The notes: generated by a model not told the origin, from the letters alone. Shown: positions 1 through 6,469, counted from the first letter of the stretch. The stretch: 12,200 nucleotides of DNA from Sulfurovum sp. (GCA_027083995.1 JALWME010000179.1:1-12200); one strand, 5' to 3'. A program made the numbers and translations.

Positions 1-15
1 AAAGAGAGACTATAA

Positions 16-93
16 ATGAAAAAGATAATTATGATACTTGTACGTTATGGACCAATGCTTTTGATGATATTTAAAAAATTTAAAAAGAAGTAG
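16..93 (+). CDS. possible 25-residue membrane-like small protein
   Basis: A short reading frame starts at an ATG preceded by a purine-rich AAGAGAG about eight bases upstream. It encodes 25 residues: a hydrophobic core (IIMILV, then PMLLMIF) between an N-terminal KK and a C-terminal Lys-rich tail, the pattern of a tiny single-span membrane protein. An in-frame TAA directly precedes the ATG. The window edge leaves an alternative: frame 3 is open from the edge to a TAA at 72-74 and could be the hydrophilic end of a longer plus-strand gene. The two frames overlap, so probably only one is real. No family is recognised. It would converge on ruvX, which ends at 95. Confidence 0.25.
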   Translation: MKKIIMILVRYGPMLLMIFKKFKKK

Positions 94-94
94 A

Positions 95-481
95 CTATCT
101 TGAGAGATATCTCTCAAGGATAATCTTTGCAGCAATAGAGTCTATCTTACCATCTTTTTTATGTCTAAACACACCCATGGTTAGCTCTTTGGCTTCTACA
201 CTTGAGTTTTGTTCATCCTGGTAAGCTACATCTATGTCCAACCCAAGCAAAGAGACAAAATGTTTGATACGTCGTTCCATCTCTTCGGAGTTTTGGGCAT
301 CATGTGGAAGCCCTACGATAAGTTTTTCGATTTCCCACTCTTTTAAAAAAGTATTGACATCTCGTGCGGCTTGGTTACGGTTTTTACGTAAAATGGCATC
401 TTGAGGTATCACAATACTGCCATCAAAACAAATAGCTACACCAATACGTTTGAGTCCTACATCTATACTTGCCAATTTCAT
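95..481 (-). CDS. ruvX: RuvX/YqgF family putative pre-16S rRNA nuclease / Holliday junction resolvase-like protein
   Basis: A 128-residue RNase H-fold protein of the YqgF (RuvX) family, close to the family's usual length of about 135-140. Family members are credited with 16S rRNA 5'-end maturation or Holliday junction cleavage. Visible motifs are the N-terminal strand with the first acidic residue (IDVGLKRIGVA, D7), GLP at 57-59, the DE pair at 89-90 (family form DERxTS, here DEQNSS), and the last acidic residue in KIDSIAA (D114). All catalytic acidic positions therefore appear present. The ATG overlaps the stop of the upstream NlpC/P60-SPOR gene in a TAATG, so translation is probably coupled. 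It is the last gene of the minus-strand cluster. Family assignment is firm; which activity it has here is inference. Confidence 0.93.
   Translation of the reverse strand: MKLASIDVGLKRIGVAICFDGSIVIPQDAILRKNRNQAARDVNTFLKEWEIEKLIVGLPHDAQNSEEMERRIKHFVSLLGLDIDVAYQDEQNSSVEAKELTMGVFRHKKDGKIDSIAAKIILERYLSR
99..118. terminator. perfect 20-bp palindrome at the 3' end of ruvX, possible terminator hairpin
   Basis: CTTGAGAG, then ATAT, then CTCTCAAG reads the same on both strands and covers the last ruvX codons. In RNA it could fold as an 8-bp stem with a four-base loop. On the minus strand it is followed, after about ten bases, by a T-rich stretch (71-90 read in reverse). It sits at the end of the minus-strand cluster, where a terminator is expected. 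The T tract is not directly adjacent, so this is not a textbook intrinsic terminator. Confidence 0.35.
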
Positions 482-1419
482 TAACGTATCTCAGCAATAA
501 AAGCATCTTTTTGTATTTGAGTCTTCACATCTTTTAAGGCTTTTGAAGCATCAGATCTTGTTTGGTATGGACCTATGAGAAGTTTAGAGATTTGTTTACC
601 GTTTTTTGGAAATTTAATCACTTTATGATTAAAGCCATGATGAGTAATATTATAGATTAGAGCAGATTTTGGATTGCCAATGAATGAGCCTACCTGGATA
701 TAGTAGTTTCCACTAGGAGAGGATTGTTCTATCTCTTTTAGTGATGCTTTTATGACAATAGCTTTACCTGTAGTAACAGGAGTAGCTTTTCTCTCTTGGC
801 TTAAGACATGTATTGGAGTAGGTTTGGCAACTACAGAAGGCGTAGGTAAAACTTTTGGTGTTTTCCACGGGATCTGTTTTGGTGTTTGCCTAGATACCTG
901 TTGAGGTGTATCATCAGGTAAGTATCGGCGACAGATACGGAGTCTTTTTTTGTAGTAAGGGGAAGTAAAGAGATTAGAATAAACCACTTCATGTTTGATA
1001 GTACTTGCATGGGTAAACCAGCCATCACCTAGGTACATACCAACATGGGTTATCTTTCTGCTACTTTTTTTACTGGTAGCAAAGAAAATAAGGTCTCCAT
1101 ATTGTAAATCTTTAGCAGCTATACGCTTGCCTACTTTTGCTTGATGTCGTGCTACACGTGGGATGTTTATTCCCATACTTCCGTACATATAGTATGTAAA
1201 TCCAGAACAGTCAAAGTTATAGGGGCCCTCTTCGGCCCAAACATAAGGACTGCCTTGTAACTTTTTTACCATTTTAGCTAGATTTTTTTTGCTTGGTTTA
1301 TACTTTACCTTTGGTTTGGTAATAGCATAATTGGGGTTTTTAGGATGGTGCGCGGGTTTTTGACTGCATGCCAGGAAGAAGAATATGAGAGATAAAAGTA
1401 AAGTGCTTTGTTTTGTCAT
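481..1419 (-). CDS. NlpC/P60 peptidoglycan endopeptidase lipoprotein with C-terminal SPOR domain
   Basis: A 312-residue lipoprotein. A hydrophobic signal peptide ends in a lipobox (FFFLAC, lipidated Cys18), followed by a Lys/Pro-rich linker. The NlpC/P60 domain covers about 50-165: the catalytic Cys is in FDCSG (C71), the first His in THVGMYLGDG (H125) and a second His in FTHAS (H137). This fold typically cleaves stem-peptide bonds next to D-Glu or DAP. A Pro/Thr-rich linker (about 170-215) leads to a C-terminal SPOR domain (about 237-312, starting YYIQVGSF), which in other proteins binds denuded glycan strands at division septa. That suggests a septal or pole-associated wall hydrolase anchored in a membrane. 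Its upstream neighbour is a paralogue lacking SPOR. The ATG has no nearby Shine-Dalgarno and a TATAAT lies six bases upstream; in-frame stop TAG leaves no better start. The specific bond cleaved is unknown. Confidence 0.9.
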   Translation of the reverse strand: MTKQSTLLLSLIFFFLACSQKPAHHPKNPNYAITKPKVKYKPSKKNLAKMVKKLQGSPYVWAEEGPYNFDCSGFTYYMYGSMGINIPRVARHQAKVGKRIAAKDLQYGDLIFFATSKKSSRKITHVGMYLGDGWFTHASTIKHEVVYSNLFTSPYYKKRLRICRRYLPDDTPQQVSRQTPKQIPWKTPKVLPTPSVVAKPTPIHVLSQERKATPVTTGKAIVIKASLKEIEQSSPSGNYYIQVGSFIGNPKSALIYNITHHGFNHKVIKFPKNGKQISKLLIGPYQTRSDASKALKDVKTQIQKDAFIAEIR

Positions 1420-1425
1420 GCTGAT

Positions 1426-1431
1426 ATTATA
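1426..1431 (-). promoter_or_regulatory. TATAAT -10-like hexamer directly upstream of the NlpC/P60-SPOR start
   Basis: On the minus strand an exact TATAAT ends six bases before the ATG at 1419. A sigma-70 start would fall at or next to the A of that ATG, giving a leaderless or near-leaderless transcript. The usual -35 position shows AGGAGA, not TTGACA, although -35 elements are weak in Campylobacterota. The nearest Shine-Dalgarno-like sequence (AGGAG, around 1450-1454) is about 30 bases upstream of the ATG, too far to serve it. AT-rich sequence can produce this hexamer by chance. Confidence 0.35.
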
Positions 1432-1464
1432 GGAAAATGATTTGAATATCTCCTAAAAAAGTAT

Positions 1465-2094
1465 TTATGGTACAGCTTTTTTAGGTAATTTCATACCTGT
1501 TTTCCATGGTGTGGTATATCTATTGTCTGTAATTTTCATTTTTTTTAGTGGTACATCACAGGACATATATTTTGCACGTTCATCTGTACTTAGGTAGCGT
1601 CTACATAGTTTCACACGTTTCATATATGTGGGTTCTTTTTCAAAATGGCTTACCGTTACTTTTCGATCACTACTACTGGCATGGGCGAACCAGCCTTCAC
1701 CAAGGTATATCCCAACATGATTGATGCGTGATTTGTATCTAGGTGTAGCTCCGAAAAATATAAGATCACCATAGTGTAGATTTGCAAACGCAATGCGTTT
1801 GCCCATTTTTGCTTGTTCGCTTGCAGTTCTTGGTATAGTAATGCCCATTTTTCCATAAATATTATAAGTGAGTCCAGAACAATCAAAAGCATCAGGACCC
1901 TCTTCTGCCCATACATAAGGTTTACCAAGGTAGCTTAGTAGTAATTTTTGGATATTTTTTCTATTGGGTCTATATGTTATTTCAGGTTTAATAATACGGT
2001 AGTTAGGATAGCTGTAAGGTTCTTTGACTATACGTTGTGAACAGGCTGTAAAAATAAACAACAGCAGGAAAAATGGTAGAACACTATATTGCAC
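1465..2094 (-). CDS. NlpC/P60 peptidoglycan endopeptidase lipoprotein (short paralogue, no SPOR)
   Basis: I prefer a GTG start at 2094-2092, giving 209 residues. It has AAAGG seven bases upstream overlapping the queA stop, and it places the lipobox Cys (FIFTAC) at residue 18, exactly as in the downstream paralogue. The alternative ATG at 2130 adds 12 residues, lacks a ribosome site, lies inside a hairpin and overlaps queA by 26 bases. The NlpC/P60 domain covers about 55-170, with catalytic C72 in FDCSG, H126 in NHVGIYLGEG and H138 in FAHAS (GTG numbering). It matches its neighbour closely (shared PYVWAEEGP, QAKxGKRIA, YGDLIFF, CRRYL), so the two arose by tandem duplication. It ends soon after a PWKT motif that the neighbour also has, just where the neighbour continues into its linker and SPOR domain. 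Probable role: peptidoglycan peptide cleavage on the periplasmic side of a membrane. Confidence 0.88.
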   Translation of the reverse strand: MQYSVLPFFLLLFIFTACSQRIVKEPYSYPNYRIIKPEITYRPNRKNIQKLLLSYLGKPYVWAEEGPDAFDCSGLTYNIYGKMGITIPRTASEQAKMGKRIAFANLHYGDLIFFGATPRYKSRINHVGIYLGEGWFAHASSSDRKVTVSHFEKEPTYMKRVKLCRRYLSTDERAKYMSCDVPLKKMKITDNRYTTPWKTGMKLPKKAVP

Positions 2095-2101
2095 AATAGA
2101 A

Positions 2102-2106
2102 CCTTT
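2102..2106 (-). promoter_or_regulatory. Shine-Dalgarno site deciding the GTG start of the short NlpC/P60 gene
   Basis: Minus-strand AAAGG overlaps the queA TAA stop (2105-2107) and sits seven bases before the GTG at 2094. No comparable site precedes the upstream ATG at 2130. This supports GTG initiation and termination-reinitiation coupling with queA. Confidence 0.6.
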
Positions 2107-3160
2107 AGAGTATAAGCATGGCATCGCCATAAGAAAAAAATCTATATTTTTTTCTTATGGCTTCCTTATATAAGTCTAACGTTTTTTCTCTTCCTATAAA
2201 GGCAGATACTAGCATTATGAGTGTAGATTTTGGTAAATGAAAATTTGTGAGTAGATGAGTGACGCGTTGGGGTTTATTGGATGGATTTAAAAACAGATCA
2301 CACTCTCCCCCTGTTTTATGTGTACGTACATAATATTCCAATGTTCTGGTTACGGTTGTACCTATGGCTAAAAGTGGGGTATCGCTATCTAGTACGCTGG
2401 CTGCTTCAACAGGTATATTGAAGTATTCGGAATGCATAGGATGGTCTAGAATATTTTCTGCATCCACTGGCTTAAATGTACCTGCTCCTATATGCAGAGT
2501 TATTTTGTGTGTTTTATGTCTTTTTTCCAAAGCAGAAAAAAGTTCTGGAGTGAAGTGCAAAGAGGCAGTAGGGGCTGCTACTGCTCCTGCATTTTTGGCA
2601 AAGAGTGTTTGGTAGTCAGTCTCATCTTCTTTGTTGTCTTCTCTTTGTATATAGGGAGGTAATGGGATATGCCCTATGTCATCAAGTACCAAAACAAGCT
2701 CTTCGAAGCGTAGAACCTTTCCTTTATGCCTAAATATTACTACACGTGAACCATCTTTATTGAGGGATGTGACTGTGGCTTGCAAATCATCATCAAAAAC
2801 CAGTGTAGAACCTATCTGTACTTTACCTTTAATAAGTACCAGATAGTGTTGTGCATCTAGGGGTTTGTTGAAAAGAAGTTCTACTTTTCCTCCTCCCTGG
2901 GAAATGCCAGAGGGAGAGATACTTGTAGGTATTTTTCTCCCAAATATACGTGCTTTTATAACACGTGTATCGTTAAGAAAAATATCACAGTTTGTAGGGA
3001 CATAGTCAAGAAGATGTCTAAAAGTAGTATGTGTAATATTCTGTGTTTTTCTATCATATACAAGGAGTTTTGCATGATCAGGGGGGTGTACTGGAGAGGT
3101 GGCTATAAAACCCTCTGGGAGCGTATAGTCATAGTTTTGTGTAAGAAGATCAGATGACAT
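2105..3160 (-). CDS. queA: S-adenosylmethionine:tRNA ribosyltransferase-isomerase
   Basis: QueA transfers and isomerises the ribosyl part of S-adenosylmethionine onto preQ1 in tRNA, making epoxyqueuosine at the wobble position of GUN anticodons. The 351-residue protein has the family landmarks in order: YDYTLPEGFIATSP near the start (10-23), FLNDTRVIKARIFG (61-74), HIPLPPYIQRED (164-174), GAVAAPTASLHFT (192-204), HIGAGTFKPV (223-232), TNFHLPKSTLIMLVSAF (305-321) and the conserved ending YGDAMLI (344-350). Length is normal for the family. A Ser/Gly-rich stretch (about 77-91) lengthens the segment after RIFGRK. The ATG lies three bases after the tatC stop with no strong Shine-Dalgarno, so translational coupling is likely. 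Its 3' end contains a strong inverted repeat and the ribosome site for the next gene. Confidence 0.97.
   Translation of the reverse strand: MSSDLLTQNYDYTLPEGFIATSPVHPPDHAKLLVYDRKTQNITHTTFRHLLDYVPTNCDIFLNDTRVIKARIFGRKIPTSISPSGISQGGGKVELLFNKPLDAQHYLVLIKGKVQIGSTLVFDDDLQATVTSLNKDGSRVVIFRHKGKVLRFEELVLVLDDIGHIPLPPYIQREDNKEDETDYQTLFAKNAGAVAAPTASLHFTPELFSALEKRHKTHKITLHIGAGTFKPVDAENILDHPMHSEYFNIPVEAASVLDSDTPLLAIGTTVTRTLEYYVRTHKTGGECDLFLNPSNKPQRVTHLLTNFHLPKSTLIMLVSAFIGREKTLDLYKEAIRKKYRFFSYGDAMLIL
2126..2161 (-). repeat. perfect 15-bp inverted repeat (6-base loop) in the 3' end of queA
   Basis: The arms at 2126-2140 and 2147-2161 are exact reverse complements (GCCATAAG plus seven A, and seven T plus CTTATGGC) around a six-base loop. 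It lies within queA codons for the conserved C-terminal RKKYRFFSYG, so part of the sequence is fixed by the protein. In RNA it would form a long stem just upstream of the next gene's start, sequestering the ATG at 2130 but not the AAAGG at 2102-2106 or the GTG at 2094. The U run is inside the stem, so it is not an ordinary intrinsic terminator. Any function in coupling or RNA processing is inference. Confidence 0.6.
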
Positions 3161-3163
3161 TGA

Positions 3164-4222
3164 TTATGTGTCGTTTTCTTTTTCATCTTCATCTGGGATG
3201 TGGGGATTGACAACTTTTACGATGAGTATAGATACACCATAAAGCACAATAAGTGGTGCTGCCATCAGAAGCTGTGTGAGTACATCAGGAGGTGTAAGTA
3301 ATGCAGCCAGTACAAAGATGATGAGTACCGCATAACGAAAAAACTCTTTAAGTGTTTTGTCCGTGACAAGACCTAAAAGTGCTAAAAAATATGCAAAAAC
3401 AGGAAGTTCAAATGCAATACCAAAACCCATCATAATTTTAGTAAAAAAACCTACATAGTCTTCAATATTGATAAGTGGGGTATAGAGAAAAGAGCCAAAA
3501 GTGATGAGAAACTGAAAGCCAAATGGTGTGACTATATAATAAGCAAAGAGAACACCTATCATAAACATGATGGAGCCACCTATAACAAAAGGAATGACCA
3601 TTTTCTTTTCGTTGGCATATAGCCCTGGAGATACAAAAAGCCAAATTTGATAAAGAATAAAAGGCAATGCTCCTAGTAAACCAGCAAAGAAGGAGACCTT
3701 TAATGCTACGAAAAATACCCCGCCTATCTGGTGTGTAGTTACCATGCCTTCAAAGGATTTTTTAGAGGCATTTTCTACACTTTGGTTTACATCACCCAGC
3801 AAAGTAGTGAGTTTGGCTGTGGCTATAGCAGTTTCTTTTGCGGCGATAGAAGCCTCTTTTAATAGAGAAGTCATCTCTTGGTTTGTAGCTACTTTAGATG
3901 CTTTATCGAGCGTAAGGTGTAAAGTGTCTGATGCACTGGAAGCTTTTTGGGCAAAGTCTTGTACAGAACCTTTTTTATATGGTATTGGTGTAATTTTTGC
4001 AGTACTGTTTTTATCGTTTTGTTGTATTTTCCATTCAGTTTGACCTTTGGTCTCTATGACTAACCCTACCTGTGTCAAGGCTTGATTAAGTGGTGCAGTA
4101 ATCCATGCCAGTATATATGTATGAAAGATGAATGAAATAGCAAACATAATGAAAATGGAGAGAACAGAAAGTCCTAATCTTTTGCGTAGTTCAACAAGGT
4201 GGGGCCTAAGGTCTTCAAACAT
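3164..4222 (-). CDS. tatC: Twin-arginine translocase subunit TatC with an enlarged first periplasmic loop
   Basis: TatC is the six-span inner-membrane receptor that, with TatB, binds twin-arginine signal peptides on folded proteins. Family features are present: cytoplasmic HLVELRKRL (E11), SPGLYANEKK after the second span (E205), FGIAFELPVF in the fourth (E272) and LTPPDVLTQ in the last periplasmic turn (D313). Membrane segments fall near 18-40, 168-190, 209-232, 259-283, 295-312 and 317-336. At 352 residues it is about 100 longer than typical TatC (240-260). The extra length is all in the first periplasmic loop (about 58-160) and is rich in Ala, Ser, Thr and Lys with regularly spaced Leu/Ile/Val, suggesting amphipathic helix or coiled coil. 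The reading frame is intact through it. The ATG overlaps the tatB stop as TAATG, so coupled translation is expected. A charged tail (DEDEKEND) ends the protein. Confidence 0.96.
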   Translation of the reverse strand: MFEDLRPHLVELRKRLGLSVLSIFIMFAISFIFHTYILAWITAPLNQALTQVGLVIETKGQTEWKIQQNDKNSTAKITPIPYKKGSVQDFAQKASSASDTLHLTLDKASKVATNQEMTSLLKEASIAAKETAIATAKLTTLLGDVNQSVENASKKSFEGMVTTHQIGGVFFVALKVSFFAGLLGALPFILYQIWLFVSPGLYANEKKMVIPFVIGGSIMFMIGVLFAYYIVTPFGFQFLITFGSFLYTPLINIEDYVGFFTKIMMGFGIAFELPVFAYFLALLGLVTDKTLKEFFRYAVLIIFVLAALLTPPDVLTQLLMAAPLIVLYGVSILIVKVVNPHIPDEDEKENDT

Positions 4223-4728
4223 TATGCATCATCCTTGTTATCATTTTTTTTCTCTTTTTTACCGAGGGTCTTTTTTGTCTTTGTTTTTTTGGTTTTTGGT
4301 TTTTTCTCAAAAGTGACAATATCATTTTTGGCTTCTATTTGCGTAGTGACACCTTTAGTACTCTCTTTGACTTCTTTTTTTTCTGGTATAGTCTCTTTTG
4401 TAGCACTTGATATATGAGACATAGGAGATTCTTCTGAGATTTCATCATCATATGAGATATCATCTTCATCATCAAAAGAGAGGTTTTTAAAACCTTTTAG
4501 TTCCTCAGTTGCTTCGTTGAGTTGTTTTTTGTAGTTTAGTGCTTCTTCTTTAAGATCTGCTACTTTCATCTCTTCTTCTAGAGAACTTTTTGCTTCATTG
4601 ATCGTTTTTTTAACAGATTTAATAAATTTGCCCATCTCTACCAAAGCACCAGGCAGCTTGTCTGGTCCTAAAAAGAGTATAGCGATGATAGAAATGAGAA
4701 GAATCTCAGTAAAGCCGATACCAAACAT
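4222..4728 (-). CDS. tatB: Sec-independent protein translocase subunit TatB
   Basis: TatB pairs with TatC to recognise twin-arginine signal peptides. The 168-residue protein starts MFGIGFTEILLISIIAILFLGPDKLP: one N-terminal membrane segment, Glu at position 8, then the GP-containing hinge, the TatB pattern. An amphipathic, charged helix follows (about 30-80). The C-terminal half is disordered-looking: acidic (DDEDDISYDDEISEE, about 86-100), then strongly Lys-rich (about 140-168). Such tails vary between species. An AAGG ribosome site lies six bases before the ATG. It follows hemW by 38 bases and overlaps tatC by one base. No tatA is in the window, so it must lie elsewhere. Confidence 0.93.
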   Translation of the reverse strand: MFGIGFTEILLISIIAILFLGPDKLPGALVEMGKFIKSVKKTINEAKSSLEEEMKVADLKEEALNYKKQLNEATEELKGFKNLSFDDEDDISYDDEISEESPMSHISSATKETIPEKKEVKESTKGVTTQIEAKNDIVTFEKKPKTKKTKTKKTLGKKEKKNDNKDDA

Positions 4729-4766
4729 GTGTAACCTTAGATTTTTAATTGTTGTATTTTAACAGA

Positions 4767-5822
4767 TTATCCTAAAATGTAGAGAGTGAGTTCATCTGCC
4801 AGGAAAAAATTATTATTATAGTAGTGTGAGGTGTTACAAAGAAGTTTCTTTTCTCTGCAAAGAAACTGAGCACGTTGTTGCATCTCATGGCTTAGGAAAG
4901 ATTTTTCTATGCCCACTGTGGAACGTAATCCTAAAAAGACGCGTTCAGTAAGCAGTTCATCTTTTGTGAGTACTTCTTTTGTGATATATAAAGGGTTGGC
5001 TATGTAAGCTTCTATAGATGTCTGAGGGTAAAAGCGTCTGTCCTTCATAAATCCAACAGCTCCTGCACCTACTCCTATATAGTCCTTTATCTCCCAGTAG
5101 CCTTTGTTGTGTTTGCTTTGGTAGATTCCGAAGTTGGAGATTTCGTAGGATTTGAAGCCTCGTTCTTCTATCTGTTCTGTGACGTAAAAGGCTAAGTTTT
5201 CATTCTCTTGTCTTACTTCTGGTGTGGCTGAAAAGCTGGTACCATCTTCTATGGTAAGTTCATAGGCTGAGATATGGTCTATGGGGAGTTCAAACGCTTG
5301 TTCTATGTCATTTAAAAGTAACTCTTTTGTGTCACCTTTGTAGTTATAGATGAGATCCAGGGAGAGGTGTCTGATACCTAAGTCATGGGCATGAAGTATG
5401 GCATCTTTGGCTTGTTGTGGGTTATGTGCACGGTTGAGGGATTTTAGCTTTTTATCATCGAAGCTCTGTACCCCAAAACTCACACGATTTACACCTAAAT
5501 CACGCATACCTTTTAGCCACGCTTTGGTAGCAGAATTTGGGTTGGCTTCTGTAGTTACTTCTGCATCTTTTTGTAAATAGGGACGGAGCAGTTCAAAGAT
5601 AGGAAAATAGAGTTTAGGGTCTACAGTAGAAGGTGTACCACCACCTATAAACACTGTTTCAACACTGTTTTTTTTTGCTGAAAATCGTTCAAGTTCATGT
5701 GATAATTGCTTGAAAAGTGCCTGCATGTAGTCATCGCGGGTATCAAATTTGTCAACATAGGTATTGAAAGAGCAATAATTACATTTTGAATCACAGTAGG
5801 GGATATGAAGATATACTAACAA
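4767..5822 (-). CDS. hemW: HemW-type radical SAM heme chaperone (formerly annotated oxygen-independent coproporphyrinogen III oxidase-like)
   Basis: The 351-residue radical SAM protein has the cluster-binding CxxxCxxC at C10, C14 and C17 (PYCDSKCNYCSF), the SAM-contacting GGGTPS at 60-65, TTEANP at 90-95, RVSFGVQSF at 113-121 and the HNxxYW element (HNKGYW, 238-243) typical of HemW. HemN proper is longer, with a different N-terminal region, so a HemW-type heme-delivery role is more likely than coproporphyrinogen decarboxylation; this is by family resemblance only. Translation starts at a TTG (5822-5820) with AAAAGG seven bases upstream; no in-frame ATG precedes it. It is the first gene of the minus-strand cluster. 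The link to the downstream Tat genes may reflect shared need in respiratory enzyme assembly, but that is inference. Confidence 0.92.
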   Translation of the reverse strand: MLVYLHIPYCDSKCNYCSFNTYVDKFDTRDDYMQALFKQLSHELERFSAKKNSVETVFIGGGTPSTVDPKLYFPIFELLRPYLQKDAEVTTEANPNSATKAWLKGMRDLGVNRVSFGVQSFDDKKLKSLNRAHNPQQAKDAILHAHDLGIRHLSLDLIYNYKGDTKELLLNDIEQAFELPIDHISAYELTIEDGTSFSATPEVRQENENLAFYVTEQIEERGFKSYEISNFGIYQSKHNKGYWEIKDYIGVGAGAVGFMKDRRFYPQTSIEAYIANPLYITKEVLTKDELLTERVFLGLRSTVGIEKSFLSHEMQQRAQFLCREKKLLCNTSHYYNNNFFLADELTLYILG

Positions 5823-5896
5823 AATGAAGCCTTTTCAAATGGATATAACCCTGTTTTAGATAAAATAATATCAGAAAATTTAAAATTATTAGTAAA
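5823..5896. promoter_or_regulatory. divergent intergenic promoter region between hemW and nudH
   Basis: These 74 AT-rich bases separate two head-to-head clusters and must hold promoters for both directions unless they start inside genes. On the plus strand TAAAAT (5861-5866) and TAATAT (5865-5870) are possible -10 elements for nudH. On the minus strand TATTAT-like sequence in the same stretch could serve hemW. No convincing -35 box was found in either direction. The hemW Shine-Dalgarno (AAAAGG, 5830-5835 on the minus strand) is the clearest element. Confidence 0.5.
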
Positions 5897-6385
5897 ATGA
5901 GTTGTAGTATGCAAAATAACAAGAGGTATAGACCAAATGTAGCGGCTGTTATACTCTCTTCTGAGTATCCAGAAAAGTGTGAATTTTTTGTAGCACACCG
6001 AAGTGATATAAAAAATGCATGGCAATTTCCTCAAGGGGGTATTGATAATGGAGAGACACCCAAAGAAGCATTAAGACGAGAACTACTAGAAGAGATTGGC
6101 TGTGACAAAGTCGAAGTTTTAGGAGAGTTCCCTGAGTGGATTTCGTATGATTTTCCTTCAAAAACAAACAGTAAAAAATTGTACAATTTTGATGGACAGA
6201 CACAGAAGTATTTTCTAGTACGCCTTAAAGAAGATGCCAAGATAAATCTAGATGCTTATCATGTTCCAGAGTTTGAAGAGTATGCATTTGTAGAGTATGA
6301 AGAGCTATTTAAAAAAGTAACCTATTTTAAACGTAAAGTATATAAAAGAGTGATTGATTATTTTATGGATGAGGGACTTATCTAA
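5897..6385 (+). CDS. nudH: RppH/NudH-type Nudix hydrolase (RNA 5' pyrophosphohydrolase / dinucleoside polyphosphatase)
   Basis: The 162-residue protein carries a complete Nudix box: G47, then E53, then REL-EE-G at about 61-68 (GGIDNGE ... RRELLEEIG). The run WQFPQGGI just before it is typical of RppH/NudH rather than general Nudix enzymes. Members remove pyrophosphate from 5'-triphosphate RNA, triggering decay, and also hydrolyse diadenosine polyphosphates. It is slightly shorter than E. coli RppH (176). The start is uncertain: ATG 5897 has no clear ribosome site, and the in-frame ATG at 5909 (starting MQNNKRYRPNVA) is equally plausible and puts RYRPNVA at the usual distance from the N-terminus. 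It heads the plus-strand cluster and precedes lysC by 84 bases. Confidence 0.93.
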   Translation: MSCSMQNNKRYRPNVAAVILSSEYPEKCEFFVAHRSDIKNAWQFPQGGIDNGETPKEALRRELLEEIGCDKVEVLGEFPEWISYDFPSKTNSKKLYNFDGQTQKYFLVRLKEDAKINLDAYHVPEFEEYAFVEYEELFKKVTYFKRKVYKRVIDYFMDEGLI

Positions 6386-6416
6386 ATAATTTTATGTAAA
6401 GAAAAATAATGTTGTG

Positions 6417-6446
6417 TTTAGAGGTTTGTTTTAAATGCATTATAAA
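6417..6446 (+). promoter_or_regulatory. weak candidate promoter upstream of lysC
   Basis: In the 84-base gap between nudH and lysC, TATAAA (6441-6446) lies 18 bases after TTTAGA (6417-6422), a poor -35 match. A start near 6453 would leave a short leader with the AAAGGG ribosome site (6455-6460) before the lysC ATG at 6470, which is tight. The gap is AT-rich and such matches are common by chance; lysC may simply be read through from nudH. Confidence 0.25.
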
Positions 6447-6469
6447 ACATAATTAAAGGGATTGATTTA

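Noticed and set aside
3081..3086. Six-G tract within the 5' part of queA as a phase-variation switch
   Set aside because: Campylobacterota contingency loci usually carry longer G/C tracts (eight or more) in surface genes. Six bases in a housekeeping gene with an intact frame is unremarkable.
3744..4043. Plus-strand 99-codon open frame opposite tatC
   Set aside because: It is antisense to the Ala/Lys-rich TatC insertion, whose codon bias clears stops on the other strand. It has no ribosome site and the tatC frame is continuous with conserved motifs on both sides.
4199..4417. Plus-strand Phe/Leu-rich open frame opposite tatB
   Set aside because: The hydrophobic run is the reverse of Lys-rich codons (AAA/AAG) in the TatB tail, so it mimics a membrane protein by chance.
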